A stretch of DNA of 64,000 nucleotides from Bacillus sp. NTK071. Its GTDB lineage: Bacteria; Bacillota; Bacilli; Bacillales; Guptibacillaceae. Position 1 is the stretch's first letter. Each line of letters starts with the position of its first letter. The DNA lies in NCBI RefSeq assembly GCF_017303315.1, contig NZ_JAFKOI010000003.1, positions 186,001 to 250,000 on the forward strand, given 5' to 3'. Shown here piece after piece: positions 1-8,295 of this stretch. The notes under the pieces are model-generated. The model was not told where the DNA came from, ran no database searches, and worked only from the letters and a program-made list of their open reading frames with translations. A program made the position numbers and the translations under genes.

Positions 1-1
1 C

Positions 2-232
2 GGCCAGCTTCCGCTCCCAATCGCTGGCCTATTATCCGATAAAGATTATCGCTCTGTAGATAAGGACCTAGAAGATCTTGATAAAGCTCTCACGTCGATT
101 GGTGCACCATCTCATTTCAACCCGTTTTTAACTCTCTCTTTTCTAAGTCTCCCGGTTATTCCTGAACTTAAATTAACAGATCTTGGACTCTTTGATGTGA
201 ATGCATTTCAACATATATCTATAACTGAATAA
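2..232 (+). CDS. ade: Adenine deaminase, C-terminal fragment (cut by window edge)
   Basis: The reading frame is open from base 2 to a TAA at 230-232 and encodes the last 76 residues of a protein that begins outside the window. The peptide carries the LPLPIAGLLSD segment, then NPFLTLSFLSLPVIPELKLT and a GLFDV ending. These are hallmarks of the C-terminal end of bacterial adenine deaminase (Ade/AdeC), an amidohydrolase that converts adenine to hypoxanthine and ammonia in purine salvage. The metal-binding N-terminal barrel is not visible, so activity cannot be judged. It ends just before a strong bidirectional hairpin shared with the convergent alcohol dehydrogenase gene. Confidence 0.85.
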   Translation, partial: GQLPLPIAGLLSDKDYRSVDKDLEDLDKALTSIGAPSHFNPFLTLSFLSLPVIPELKLTDLGLFDVNAFQHISITE

Positions 233-237
233 TATAT

Positions 238-275
238 AGAAAGCAGCATGGCGATTACGCCATGCTGCTTTCTTA
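238..275. terminator. Bidirectional rho-independent terminator
   Basis: A near-perfect hairpin (AGCAGCATGGCG paired with CGCCATGCTGCT around a 4-nt loop) lies between the convergent ends of adenine deaminase and the iron alcohol dehydrogenase, flanked by AGAAA and TTTCTT. It can stop transcription from both sides. Confidence 0.8.
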
Positions 276-1439
276 TTAAAGAGAACGTTTCAAAATGTCT
301 CTTACACTCTCTCGATCTAACTCTTTGTACGTTCCAACGCCAGGCTTAATGAACGTTTTCTCAATCATACTCTCAAATTCTGATTCATCGATGTCATAGT
401 CAGCAAGATGAGATGGTGCACCAAGAGAATTCCAGAACTGACGAAGAGTTTTTGCTCCTTCTACTGCAACGTCATGGTCACTTTTATCTTCAGCAGAAAC
501 ACCTAGAACATTAATAGCAAGCTGTTTCACACGTGAAGGATCCTCCTCCAATACATGTTCAAGCCAATTCGGGAACAGAATGGCTAATCCACCGCCATGT
601 GGAATATCATAGACAGCTGATACAGCGTGTTCAATACGGTGTGTCGCCCAATCGCCTCCATCTGTTCCGTTACTTAACGTACCGTTGAATGCCGTTGTAC
701 TAAGATACATCATCGTTTCCCGGTGTTCATAAGATTCAAGGTTAGCTAGTAACTTTGGTCCTGTTTGAATAGCCGTACGAAGTAACGACTCGATAAATCC
801 GTCGATCATTGGTGTGTTTCGTGTACGATGAAAATAGTGTTCAAGTGCATGAGACATGCTATCTACAATGCCATAAACGGTCTGGTTTTCAGGTACAGAG
901 AAAGTATATGTTGGGTCTAATACAGAAAACGTTGGGAACACATGTGGTGAACCCCAGCCGAGCTTTTCTTTCGTTTCCCAGTTTGTAATAACGGAGACGG
1001 AATTCATTTCTGAACCAGTAGCAGCAAGTGTAAGGACCGTTCCAAAAGGAAGTGCAGATTCAATTGGCTCCTTTTGTGTAATCAAGTCCCATGCAGATCC
1101 TTCGTAATGTGCACCAGCTGCAATAGCTTTTGTACAATCAATAACACTTCCTCCGCCAACAGCTAGTAGAAAATCAATGCCTTCTTTCTTGCAGATCGCG
1201 GATCCTTTTTCAACAGTCGTAAGGCGTGGATTTGGTTCTACGCCAGACAGTTCGTAAACTTCAGCATTCACTTTCTCAAGTTCAGCCATCACGGCATCGT
1301 AAACACCGTTTCGTTTAATGCTTCCTCCACCATATACAACAAGAACTTTTGCTTCCTGTTTAATTTCGCGAGTTATTTGAGATACTTGTTCTTTCCCGAA
1401 ATAAAGACGCGTTGGATTATATTGTAAGAATGTATTCAT
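276..1439 (-). CDS. Iron-containing alcohol dehydrogenase (butanol dehydrogenase type)
   Basis: This 387-residue protein is a group III (Fe-dependent) alcohol dehydrogenase, closest in feel to B. subtilis YugJ/YugK (BdhA/BdhB), which reduce aldehydes such as butanal with NAD(P)H in the cytoplasm. The N-terminal nucleotide-binding half carries [10 protein letters not shown] and [13 protein letters not shown]. The metal ligands are provided by [18 protein letters not shown] and IPHGGGLA (one Asp and three His). I start it at 1439 (MNTFLQYNP) because GAGGTG lies 4 nt upstream of that ATG; the longer frame has no ribosome site. It is monocistronic, convergent with adenine deaminase. Physiological substrate is unknown. 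A second Fe-ADH of a different subgroup lies at 15406. Confidence 0.88.
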   Translation of the reverse strand: MNTFLQYNPTRLYFGKEQVSQITREIKQEAKVLVVYGGGSIKRNGVYDAVMAELEKVNAEVYELSGVEPNPRLTTVEKGSAICKKEGIDFLLAVGGGSVIDCTKAIAAGAHYEGSAWDLITQKEPIESALPFGTVLTLAATGSEMNSVSVITNWETKEKLGWGSPHVFPTFSVLDPTYTFSVPENQTVYGIVDSMSHALEHYFHRTRNTPMIDGFIESLLRTAIQTGPKLLANLESYEHRETMMYLSTTAFNGTLSNGTDGGDWATHRIEHAVSAVYDIPHGGGLAILFPNWLEHVLEEDPSRVKQLAINVLGVSAEDKSDHDVAVEGAKTLRQFWNSLGAPSHLADYDIDESEFESMIEKTFIKPGVGTYKELDRESVRDILKRSL

Positions 1440-1505
1440 AAGACACCTCATTATCATTAGTCGAAGTTAGTGTAACACATTACTCTCATTGAAATGTAGA
1501 ATGGC

Positions 1506-2477
1506 TTATCTCCCGCCAATTTCCACTTCACGTTTTTGATTTTCAGCGAGGTAAGCTGCCTCCATAAGAACGGTTAAATCGAGCGCAAGTGCATTATTTT
1601 CATCTGTTCCTTGATCTCGTTGAATATGTTCGACCCACTGTGCAAATGGCGAAGGACGATCTGATGGAATAGCAACTTCTTCCCACTGACTTCCGACTTT
1701 TTTGAGAAGGATTTCATCAGGAAATCCGTATAAAGCTGTACCCTTCGTTCCATGTATCTCTATCGTAAAAGGGGAATGTGCTGTTACAAACCCTGTTTCT
1801 GCAATACCATAAGAACCGTTGTTGTAACCAAAAGTGACCACAGCTTGATCCTCAACAGCTTTTTCCGTTACGTAACCGAATTGTGTTGTGACACGGTTTG
1901 GCATGCCTTGGAACAACCTTGTTAAGTAGACTGGATGACATCCCAGATCAATAAGTGCTCCACCCTGACACTCCTCTTTATGATAGAAATGTTGTGGAAG
2001 CCAGTCTGCTGTAGCCCCATTGTGAGCAAGACGGATTCGCGTTTGTGTAATATCACCAAGCTGCCCTGAATGGATCAGCTCTTGAATGGCTTCGGTGTAA
2101 CCATCATACACACGAGGCAACGAGACAAATAATTTAACACCTGCTTCTTTAACAGCTCCTAGAATTTCAAGTGCTTCTTCCTCTGTTGCAGCAAGCACTT
2201 TTTCAGTAAAGATATGTTTACCAGCCCTTGCAGCTTTAATCATAATTTCTTTATGGGTGTTTGTTGGTGAATCGACAACGACCGCATCGATTTCTTCCAT
2301 TCCAAGCAGATCATCAAGCTCACTTATGTACTCTACCTGACGAAGTTCAGCTTCTTCCCTTCCACGGTTCTCATCTTCATCCCAGATCGCCTTAATAGAA
2401 GTGTCAGGGTGCAACTCCGCTTCGTTCGCATAATCTTTTGCATGAACATGCCAGAAACTAATCATTCCAAGATTCAT
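1506..2477 (-). CDS. Gfo/Idh/MocA family oxidoreductase
   Basis: The 323-residue product has the N-terminal Rossmann fold of the Gfo/Idh/MocA family, starting MNLGMISFWHVHAKDY, followed by the conserved EKVLAATEEEA segment (the EKP-like motif that contacts the nicotinamide) and the C-terminal alpha/beta domain with a GGALIDLGCHPVYL motif whose Asp and His are typical active-site residues. Family members are NAD(P)-dependent dehydrogenases of sugars, inositols and sugar amines. The ATG is preceded by GGAGG at a good distance. No sugar transport or inositol genes adjoin it, so the substrate cannot be inferred. It is separated by 66 nt from the alcohol dehydrogenase and may be co-transcribed with it. 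Confidence 0.85.
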   Translation of the reverse strand: MNLGMISFWHVHAKDYANEAELHPDTSIKAIWDEDENRGREEAELRQVEYISELDDLLGMEEIDAVVVDSPTNTHKEIMIKAARAGKHIFTEKVLAATEEEALEILGAVKEAGVKLFVSLPRVYDGYTEAIQELIHSGQLGDITQTRIRLAHNGATADWLPQHFYHKEECQGGALIDLGCHPVYLTRLFQGMPNRVTTQFGYVTEKAVEDQAVVTFGYNNGSYGIAETGFVTAHSPFTIEIHGTKGTALYGFPDEILLKKVGSQWEEVAIPSDRPSPFAQWVEHIQRDQGTDENNALALDLTVLMEAAYLAENQKREVEIGGR

Positions 2478-2601
2478 TTGTAACCGCCTCCAATACTGTT
2501 ATCAATACTCTTTTCCTATTATTGTAATAGAGGTTGCATGAAGCAATCAAACTTGTGAACCTAATGTAAAAAATGTTTAATTCGTACAAATTAAAGGTTT
2601 A

Positions 2602-2610
2602 TGTTATAAT
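2602..2610 (+). promoter_or_regulatory. Extended -10 promoter of the CarD gene
   Basis: TGTTATAAT (TG-n-TATAAT) is a perfect extended -10 element for sigma-A, lying about 40 nt before the TTG start of the CarD-family gene. No good -35 hexamer is seen, as is common for extended -10 promoters. Confidence 0.55.
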
Positions 2611-2649
2611 AGGAGATGTGCTATAATTTATAAATTTGGGGGTGGGCGC

Positions 2650-3135
2650 TTGTTTGAAGTAGGCGATAAAATATTTTATCCCATGTACGGTGCGGGTATA
2701 GTTGAAGCAATCGAGGAAAAGGAAATACTGGGCGAAACACAGCTCTATTATATTCTTAATATGCCTTTTCGAGATATTCAAGTGATGATTCCAAAAGGTA
2801 AAACGGAAAACTTGAAAATCCGTGAAGTATCGGATGCAAGCACGATGGACCAAGTTCTTACTTCTTTCAATGAAGAAGTTGAAGTTGAAGAGCCCAGTGC
2901 AAATAGAAACCAGCGTTATCGGGATAATATGAACAAGCTTAAAACTGGAGACATTCACAATCATGTGGAAGTAATCCGTGAGCTCGTTGCCCTAAACAAG
3001 AAACGACCTCTAGGAACAGATGATAAAAAACTACTGGAGAATGCGCAGCAGTTTCTCATAAGTGAAATTGTTCTAACGAAAGATGTTGAGTTAGATCAAG
3101 CTACAGTTATTCTAAAAGAAGCCATTAAACATTAA
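2650..3135 (+). CDS. CarD family transcriptional regulator (YdeB-like)
   Basis: The 161-residue protein begins with the CarD/TRCF RNA-polymerase-interaction fold: FEVGDKIFYPMYGAGIVEAIEEKE and later FRDIQVMIPKG. The C-terminal half is alpha-helical, as in Mycobacterium CarD and Bacillus YdeB, which bind RNA polymerase beta and stabilise the open complex. The start is a TTG at 2650 with a GGGGGTGGG ribosome site just upstream; no ATG fits. It is a single gene with its own extended -10 promoter and terminator. The direct targets are unknown. Length agrees with the YdeB group (about 150-160 residues). Confidence 0.88.
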   Translation: MFEVGDKIFYPMYGAGIVEAIEEKEILGETQLYYILNMPFRDIQVMIPKGKTENLKIREVSDASTMDQVLTSFNEEVEVEEPSANRNQRYRDNMNKLKTGDIHNHVEVIRELVALNKKRPLGTDDKKLLENAQQFLISEIVLTKDVELDQATVILKEAIKH

Positions 3136-3146
3136 TGATTGCATAA

Positions 3147-3178
3147 CAAAGACAGCCCAATGCGGACTGTCTTTTTTG
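3147..3178 (+). terminator. Terminator after the CarD gene
   Basis: AAGACAG pairs with CTGTCTT with two further C-G pairs around one mismatch, followed by a run of T (TTTTTTGTT). Confidence 0.7.
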
Positions 3179-3233
3179 TTGTTCATTTTGAAAGCCTCCA
3201 GTGCCTGCCGGGTTTGAACGGGGCACATTCGCT

Positions 3234-4778
3234 TTACTTTGTTCCATTTTGAAATTTTGCTATTTCTGTGTATTCTTCGGTTAGTTTTCTTGAAATTCTG
3301 ATGTAGATTGGTAGTAGTTCTGAGTAGATTTGGACGTTTTCTTGGTTTGGTTGGTGGCTGTGGGTGTCTCCAACTAGATCAGATACGATATTCAGGGAAT
3401 CAATTTCGCCGAGTGCTTTCATGCCGAGAACGATTGCGCCGAGGCATGAGCTTTCATAGCTTTCGGGAACGGTTACTTCTTGATTAAAGATATCCGCCAT
3501 CATTTGACGCCAAAGAGCTGAGCGTGCAAAACCACCTGTTGCTTTGATTTGTTTTGGTACACCTATGAGTTCTTCAAGAGCTAGAAGAACGCTGTATAGA
3601 TTGTAAATAACGCCTTCGAGTACAGAACGAATCATATGCTCTTTTTTATGATTCATGGCAAGACCAAAGAAGCTTCCACGTGCATCTGCGTTCCAAAGCG
3701 GTGCCCGCTCCCCAGCAAGGTAAGGGTGAAAAATAAGACCGTCAGAGCCTGGATTTACCTGCTCTGCGATTCTTGTAAGAATTTCGTACGTATCAATGCC
3801 AAGTCGTTTGGCCGTTTCTGTTTCAGCTGCAGCAAACTGATCTCGTACCCACCGGAACGTAATTCCACCGTTATTCACAGGACCGCCAATGACCCACTTG
3901 TCCTCTGTAAGGGCATAGCAAAAGATACGACCTTTTGGATCTGTCACTGGTCGGTCTGTAACGGCTCTGATTGCGCCACTTGTTCCGATTGTGACAGCTA
4001 CCACACCTGGTTCAATGGCATTAACACCAAGATTGGAAAGAACCCCGTCACTTGCTCCAAGGATGAATTTCGTTGATTCATTTAGACCGGTTTCTTCACA
4101 ATAAGGCTCTTTTAAGCCTTTAACGATATGAGTTGTTGAAACTGGCTTCGATAGGTGATCTGCTGATACACCTGCTACCTCAAGTGCTTTATCATCCCAA
4201 TCCAGCTGTTCGAGATTAAATAGACCCGTTGCTGAAGCGATTGAATAATCAACAACATACTCTTCAAAGAAGCGATAGAAAACATACTCCTTAATCGAGA
4301 TGAATTTTGTCGTTGCTTGGAATAGATCCGTTTCTTCGTTTTTCAACCAAACGAGCTTAGAAAGTGGCGACATGGGATGAATCGGTGTCCCTGTTCGAAG
4401 ATAGATCTCATGTCCATCCATCTCATTTTTAATTTTCTCTGCCCATTTTGCACTTCGATTGTCTGCCCACGTAATACATTTTGTTATCGGCTTACCCGCG
4501 CCATCCACAGCAATCAAACTATGCATTGCTGAGCTGAATGAAACGAATTTTACCTGCTCCGCTTTTAATTGATTATCTTGCATCACCGTTCGAATGGACT
4601 CCACAACGGCTAGTAGAATCTCTTCAGGATCTTGTTCAGCCGTTGCTGGTGTTGGTGTATATAACGGATATTCTACATTATGTTTTGATACTGGCTTACC
4701 ATCCTCTTTATATAAAACAGCTTTCGTACTCGTTGTACCAATATCTACACCAATCATAAATCGGTCGTTGGTCATCAT
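3234..4778 (-). CDS. gntK: Gluconokinase
   Basis: This 514-residue FGGY-family sugar kinase phosphorylates gluconate to 6-phosphogluconate. It shows the N-terminal ATPase motif IGVDIGTTSTKAVLY, the FGGY signature region with VAVTIGTSGAIR, and the C-terminal ATGGFARSALWRQMMADI segment, very like B. subtilis GntK (513 residues). The start is placed at the ATG at 4778 because GGAGG lies 8 nt upstream; the frame runs on further without a ribosome site. It is the third gene of a gnd-gntP-gntK operon, 77 nt after gntP, and a 10-bp hairpin sits in that gap. The context (permease plus NAD-dependent 6-phosphogluconate dehydrogenase) makes gluconate the near-certain substrate. Confidence 0.95.
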   Translation of the reverse strand: MMTNDRFMIGVDIGTTSTKAVLYKEDGKPVSKHNVEYPLYTPTPATAEQDPEEILLAVVESIRTVMQDNQLKAEQVKFVSFSSAMHSLIAVDGAGKPITKCITWADNRSAKWAEKIKNEMDGHEIYLRTGTPIHPMSPLSKLVWLKNEETDLFQATTKFISIKEYVFYRFFEEYVVDYSIASATGLFNLEQLDWDDKALEVAGVSADHLSKPVSTTHIVKGLKEPYCEETGLNESTKFILGASDGVLSNLGVNAIEPGVVAVTIGTSGAIRAVTDRPVTDPKGRIFCYALTEDKWVIGGPVNNGGITFRWVRDQFAAAETETAKRLGIDTYEILTRIAEQVNPGSDGLIFHPYLAGERAPLWNADARGSFFGLAMNHKKEHMIRSVLEGVIYNLYSVLLALEELIGVPKQIKATGGFARSALWRQMMADIFNQEVTVPESYESSCLGAIVLGMKALGEIDSLNIVSDLVGDTHSHQPNQENVQIYSELLPIYIRISRKLTEEYTEIAKFQNGTK

Positions 4779-4818
4779 AAGGCATTCCTCCAATGTTTCA
4801 TTATCATGAGCAAAAGAA

Positions 4819-4841
4819 GCGAACATCATGATGATGTTCGC
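4819..4841 (-). other. Intercistronic stem-loop between gntP and gntK
   Basis: GCGAACATCA and TGATGTTCGC form a perfect 10-bp stem with a 3-nt loop in the gap between gntP and gntK. There is no T-run after it on the transcribed strand, so it is more likely an mRNA stability or processing element than a full terminator. This role is inferred. Confidence 0.5.
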
Positions 4842-4855
4842 ATGTTATTCCTAGC

Positions 4856-6199
4856 TTAGCTGATGAAGAAGCTTAATACAAAGACGACTAAGAAACCAAC
4901 CACACCTATTAACGTCTCCATTACCGTCCACGATTTTAAGGTATCTTTCTCATTCATTCCTAAGAATCTGTTAACAAGCCAGAATCCTGAATCGTTAACA
5001 TGCGAAAGGACTGTTGCACCTGCAGCAATTGCAACGACCATTAGTCCAAGAACTGGTCCTTCCATTCCCATGCTCGTGATAAGAGGAGACATCAGACCTG
5101 CAGCTGTAACCATAGAAACAGTAGCCGACCCTTGCGCCACCCGAACAGCAGCAGCAATTAAGAATGCTAGTAAAATAGGCGGAAGTGCAGATGATGCCAT
5201 TTTATCACCAAGTACTTCCCCAACGCCTGAATCAATTAGTACTTGTTTAAATACTCCACCGGCACCAGTTACTAGAATAATAATACCAGCTGGCTCAAGT
5301 GCTTTATTAGCAATACCCTGTACATCTTCCTTCGTATACCCACGCAATGTACCAAGTAGAATAAAGGCAAGAAGTGTTGCAATTGTTAAAGCAACGAATG
5401 GATGCCCCATAAAGGATAAGAATGCACGCCAAGGATTACCTTCATCAAGTAGAACATCTGATACCGTATTTGCTAGTATTAATACAAGGGGGATAAGAAT
5501 AAGACTAGTAACTAATCCAAAACTAGGAAGCTCTTTGTCATATTCTTTCTGTTCAAGTTCCATGTAATCCGGAACCGTTACGTGAATCTTCTTTCCAATA
5601 TATCGACCGAACAATGGCCCAGCGATAATCATTGCTGGAATACCAGCAAGTGAACCAAACAATATTACCCAACCAAGTTCCGCACCTATTAAATCAGCAA
5701 CCGCAATCGGTCCTGGGGTTGGTGGAATAAAACTATGAGTTACAGCAAGACCGGCTAGAAGCGGAATCGCATAATGTAAAAGGGACTTCCCTGTCTTTTT
5801 TGCAAGACTATAAACGAGCGGTACAAGAATAATGAAACCAACATCAAAGAATACTGGAATGGCGACGATGAAACCTGTTAAACCAAGTGCCCATTGTGCT
5901 TTATCTTCACCGAATTTCTTAATCAATGTTTGAGCAAGGCGCTCTGCCCCACCAGACACTTCAAGCATTTGACCAAACATCGCACCTAGACCAACAACAA
6001 CTGCTACGAAACCAAGCGTACCACCCATTCCGGCTGTTATTGATTCGATTACACCTTCAAGTGGCATACCAGCAGCAATACCAACTAGCAAACTGACAAG
6101 TAGTAAAGCAACGAAGGCGTGCAATTTTGTACGAATAACTAGAAATAAAAGGGCAAAAATAGCAAGCACTGCGATCAAAATTAACATGTTTCCTGACAT
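4856..6199 (-). CDS. gntP: Gluconate permease, GntP family
   Basis: The 447-residue protein is an integral membrane gluconate:H+ symporter of the GntP family, with about 12-14 hydrophobic segments. Typical family stretches are visible: a Gly-rich GMGGTLGFVAVVVGLGAMFGQ near residue 70, IPVFFDVGFIILVPL near 125, HSFIPPTPGPIAVA near 165, and NDSGFWLVNRFLGM near 405. The ATG has a very strong ribosome site, AAGGAGGAGATCAT. It sits between gnd (12 nt upstream) and gntK and supplies the operon's substrate. Length matches B. subtilis GntP (448 residues). Confidence 0.95.
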   Translation of the reverse strand: MSGNMLILIAVLAIFALLFLVIRTKLHAFVALLLVSLLVGIAAGMPLEGVIESITAGMGGTLGFVAVVVGLGAMFGQMLEVSGGAERLAQTLIKKFGEDKAQWALGLTGFIVAIPVFFDVGFIILVPLVYSLAKKTGKSLLHYAIPLLAGLAVTHSFIPPTPGPIAVADLIGAELGWVILFGSLAGIPAMIIAGPLFGRYIGKKIHVTVPDYMELEQKEYDKELPSFGLVTSLILIPLVLILANTVSDVLLDEGNPWRAFLSFMGHPFVALTIATLLAFILLGTLRGYTKEDVQGIANKALEPAGIIILVTGAGGVFKQVLIDSGVGEVLGDKMASSALPPILLAFLIAAAVRVAQGSATVSMVTAAGLMSPLITSMGMEGPVLGLMVVAIAAGATVLSHVNDSGFWLVNRFLGMNEKDTLKSWTVMETLIGVVGFLVVFVLSFFIS

Positions 6200-6211
6200 A
6201 TGATCTCCTCC

Positions 6212-7111
6212 TTAATTCGCTTTTTCTGTCGCATGACCACCGAATTCATTCCGAAGTGCTGCGACAACTTTTCCTGTGAATGTATCATCTTCAAGTGAGC
6301 GATAGCGCATCATAAGAGCTAGTGCAATAACAGGGGTAGCCGTTTGCAAATCAAGTGCTGTTTCGACAGTCCATTTTCCTTCCCCAGAAGAATTCATCAC
6401 ACCACGGATTTCATCAAGATTGGCATCTTTCGAAAAAGCCTGCTCTGTTAGTTCCATTAACCAAGAACGAATGACTGATCCATTGTTCCAGACGCGTGCC
6501 ACTTTCTCATAATCAAAGTCGTATTCACTCTTACTTAGAAGATCAAAACCTTCTGCAATAGACTGCATCATGCCATATTCTACGCCATTATGTACCATCT
6601 TAAGGAAGTGACCACTTCCCGAAGGACCAGCATAAAGGTAACCGCTTTCAACGCAAATATCTTTAAAGAGTGGTTCAATCGTTTCAAAAGTAATAGCGTC
6701 TCCACCAATCATTGTACATGCACCATTACGAGCTCCAGATTTCCCTCCACTTGTTCCTACATCAAAGAAAGAGATGTTCCGTTCAGAAAGCTTTATAGCT
6801 CTATTTTTCGAATCGTTATAATGTGAATTACCACCATCTATAACAATGTCACCGCTTTCAAGAAGTTCCGAAAGCTCATTTGTCACTGCTTCAGTTATGT
6901 CTCCTGCAGGAACCATCATCCAAAGGATTCTTGGTGATTCTAGTTCATCAACAACCTCTTTAAGTGTAGATTTCCCATTAAAACCTTCGTCCTTCATTTT
7001 CTGAACCTGTTCATCATCTGCATCATGTACAACAACTTGATGGTTATGATCACGTAAATTCAATGCTAGATTGTAACCCATTTTCCCAAGACCAATTAAA
7101 CCAACATTCAT
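6212..7111 (-). CDS. gnd: 6-phosphogluconate dehydrogenase, short NAD-dependent type
   Basis: The 299-residue enzyme decarboxylates 6-phosphogluconate to ribulose 5-phosphate. It begins with the Rossmann motif MNVGLIGLGKMGYNLALNL and carries the substrate motif DGGNSHYNDSK, DVGTSGGKSGARNG and the catalytic KMVHNGVEYGMMQ (Lys and Asn). At about 300 residues it belongs to the short, usually NAD-linked class (like B. subtilis YqeC) rather than the 468-residue GntZ/GndA class. It is the first gene of the gnt operon; its promoter overlaps a cre site. In B. subtilis the gnt operon uses the long GntZ form, so the local enzyme choice differs. Confidence 0.92.
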   Translation of the reverse strand: MNVGLIGLGKMGYNLALNLRDHNHQVVVHDADDEQVQKMKDEGFNGKSTLKEVVDELESPRILWMMVPAGDITEAVTNELSELLESGDIVIDGGNSHYNDSKNRAIKLSERNISFFDVGTSGGKSGARNGACTMIGGDAITFETIEPLFKDICVESGYLYAGPSGSGHFLKMVHNGVEYGMMQSIAEGFDLLSKSEYDFDYEKVARVWNNGSVIRSWLMELTEQAFSKDANLDEIRGVMNSSGEGKWTVETALDLQTATPVIALALMMRYRSLEDDTFTGKVVAALRNEFGGHATEKAN

Positions 7112-7156
7112 ATTAAAAACTCCTTACCCAGAAGAAATATTTTTTCTTATAACGCA

Positions 7157-7184
7157 ATTATACATTAAATATTTTTCATTACAA
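7157..7184 (-). promoter_or_regulatory. Sigma-A promoter of the gnd-gntP-gntK operon
   Basis: On the minus strand TTGTAA (7184-7179), a 16-bp spacer and TATAAT (7162-7157) form a good sigma-A promoter. The -35 hexamer overlaps the adjacent cre box, which would give direct CcpA repression. Confidence 0.7.
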
Positions 7185-7193
7185 GCGCTTTCA
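7179..7193. promoter_or_regulatory. cre box (CcpA site) for the gnt operon
   Basis: TTACAAGCGCTTTCA matches the cre consensus WTGNAANCGNWNNCW with one mismatch. It covers the -35 of the gnt promoter. Carbon catabolite repression of gluconate operons by CcpA is established in B. subtilis. Confidence 0.7.
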
Positions 7194-7210
7194 CGAAATC
7201 TATTTTCATC

Positions 7211-7239
7211 TTGTTTGTAATCGGTTACAATATTACAAT
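7211..7239 (+). promoter_or_regulatory. Promoter and palindromic operator of the RpiR-family gene
   Basis: TTGTTT, a 17-bp spacer and TACAAT form a promoter facing the regulator gene. A 16-bp near-palindrome, TTGTAATCGGTTACAA at 7215-7230 (only the central positions deviate), fills the spacer. It is the best candidate operator for autoregulation and for control of the divergent gnt operon. Confidence 0.5.
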
Positions 7240-7266
7240 CAGAGTTGATAGAGAGGAGTAATATCT

Positions 7267-8124
7267 ATGTCCGACAACGAAACGCGTCACTGCTTGCCTA
7301 GAATCCGCTCATCATACTCACAATTTAGTGAGAAAGAGCGTCAGGTTGCGGATTACATTCTTAATCATTCGAACAAAATCATTCATAGCACGATTAACCA
7401 GGTAGCTGATGATCTGAATGTCGCTGACGCTACAGTCTTTCGCTTCTGTAAGCGAATAGGGTTTAAGGGTTTCCAGGCGATGAAAATTGCTCTCGCTGCT
7501 GAAATTGTAAATCCCATTCAAGATATTCATGAGACCATTTCTGAATCTGATTCATCAAAAGAGATTGCTGAGAAGGTTCTTCGTTCAAATATTCGAACCC
7601 TTGAGGATACATATCATATTCTTAATAACCAAACTATTGAACAGGCAGTGCAAGCATTATTAGAGGCCAATCGAATTGAATTCTATGGCAACGGTGGCTC
7701 AGGTATTATTGCAATGGACGCTCAACATAAGTTTATTCGAACAGGCCTACGAACGACGGCATACAGTGATGCACACTTGCAAATCATGTCAGCTTCACAA
7801 TTATCAAGTGAGGATGTAGCCGTGCTTATCTCACACTCTGGAACGAATAAGGATATGTTACGCGTTGCGGACATCGCAAGAGAAACTGGTGCAACCACGA
7901 TCGGCATTACAAATCTTGCAACATCACCATTAAGTAAGAAAGTTGACATCCCTCTCTACACTGTTTCACAAGAAACAGAATTTCGTTCGGAGGCGCTTGC
8001 TTCAAGAATTGCTCAATTAAGTCTGGTAGATGCGCTCTATGTGAACATAATGATCGCGAGGAAAGATCAATCGAAGAAATCCCTCCAACGCATGCGCGAA
8101 GCCATTTCTTCTAAACGAATTTAG
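7267..8124 (+). CDS. MurR/RpiR family regulator of the gluconate operon
   Basis: The 285-residue protein has an N-terminal RpiR helix-turn-helix (about residues 10-85, with FSEKERQVADYIL and VADATVFRFCKRIGFKGFQAMKIAL) and a C-terminal SIS sugar-phosphate-binding domain (about 125-255, with EFYGNGGSGIIAMDAQHKF and VLISHSGTNKDMLRVA). Such proteins sense phosphorylated sugars. Its divergent position and the shared 155-bp control region point to control of gnd-gntP-gntK, probably with 6-phosphogluconate as ligand; this is inference. It takes the place that GntR occupies in B. subtilis. The ribosome site is GAGAGGAG before ATG. Confidence 0.88.
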   Translation: MSDNETRHCLPRIRSSYSQFSEKERQVADYILNHSNKIIHSTINQVADDLNVADATVFRFCKRIGFKGFQAMKIALAAEIVNPIQDIHETISESDSSKEIAEKVLRSNIRTLEDTYHILNNQTIEQAVQALLEANRIEFYGNGGSGIIAMDAQHKFIRTGLRTTAYSDAHLQIMSASQLSSEDVAVLISHSGTNKDMLRVADIARETGATTIGITNLATSPLSKKVDIPLYTVSQETEFRSEALASRIAQLSLVDALYVNIMIARKDQSKKSLQRMREAISSKRI

Positions 8125-8135
8125 AAATAGAAACA

Positions 8136-8165
8136 TCAAAAATCCGCCCAGGCGGATTTTTTTGA
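8136..8165 (+). terminator. Terminator of the RpiR-family gene
   Basis: AAAAATCCGCC and GGCGGATTTTTTT form a compact hairpin followed by T residues. Confidence 0.8.
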
Positions 8166-8295
8166 TGCCAATAACCTCTATCAAGTTTCCCACCTAACGT
8201 ATAAACTAAGCAGGCATTTTATAAGACATAAAAAGGACTCCCATGCTAAACTGTAAGAGTTCTAATTACAGTAAGTGTATTGAAGGAGGATCACA

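Noticed and set aside
515-531. parS-like word TGTTTCACACGTGAAGG
   Set aside because: The two half-sites are separated by two extra bases, which breaks the palindrome; it lies far from the origin, in an alcohol dehydrogenase gene.
4863-5567. 234-codon frame on the plus strand antisense to gntP
   Set aside because: It is the reverse reading of a membrane protein gene; the composition (Thr/Pro/Ser-rich) and lack of a ribosome site mark it as a shadow.
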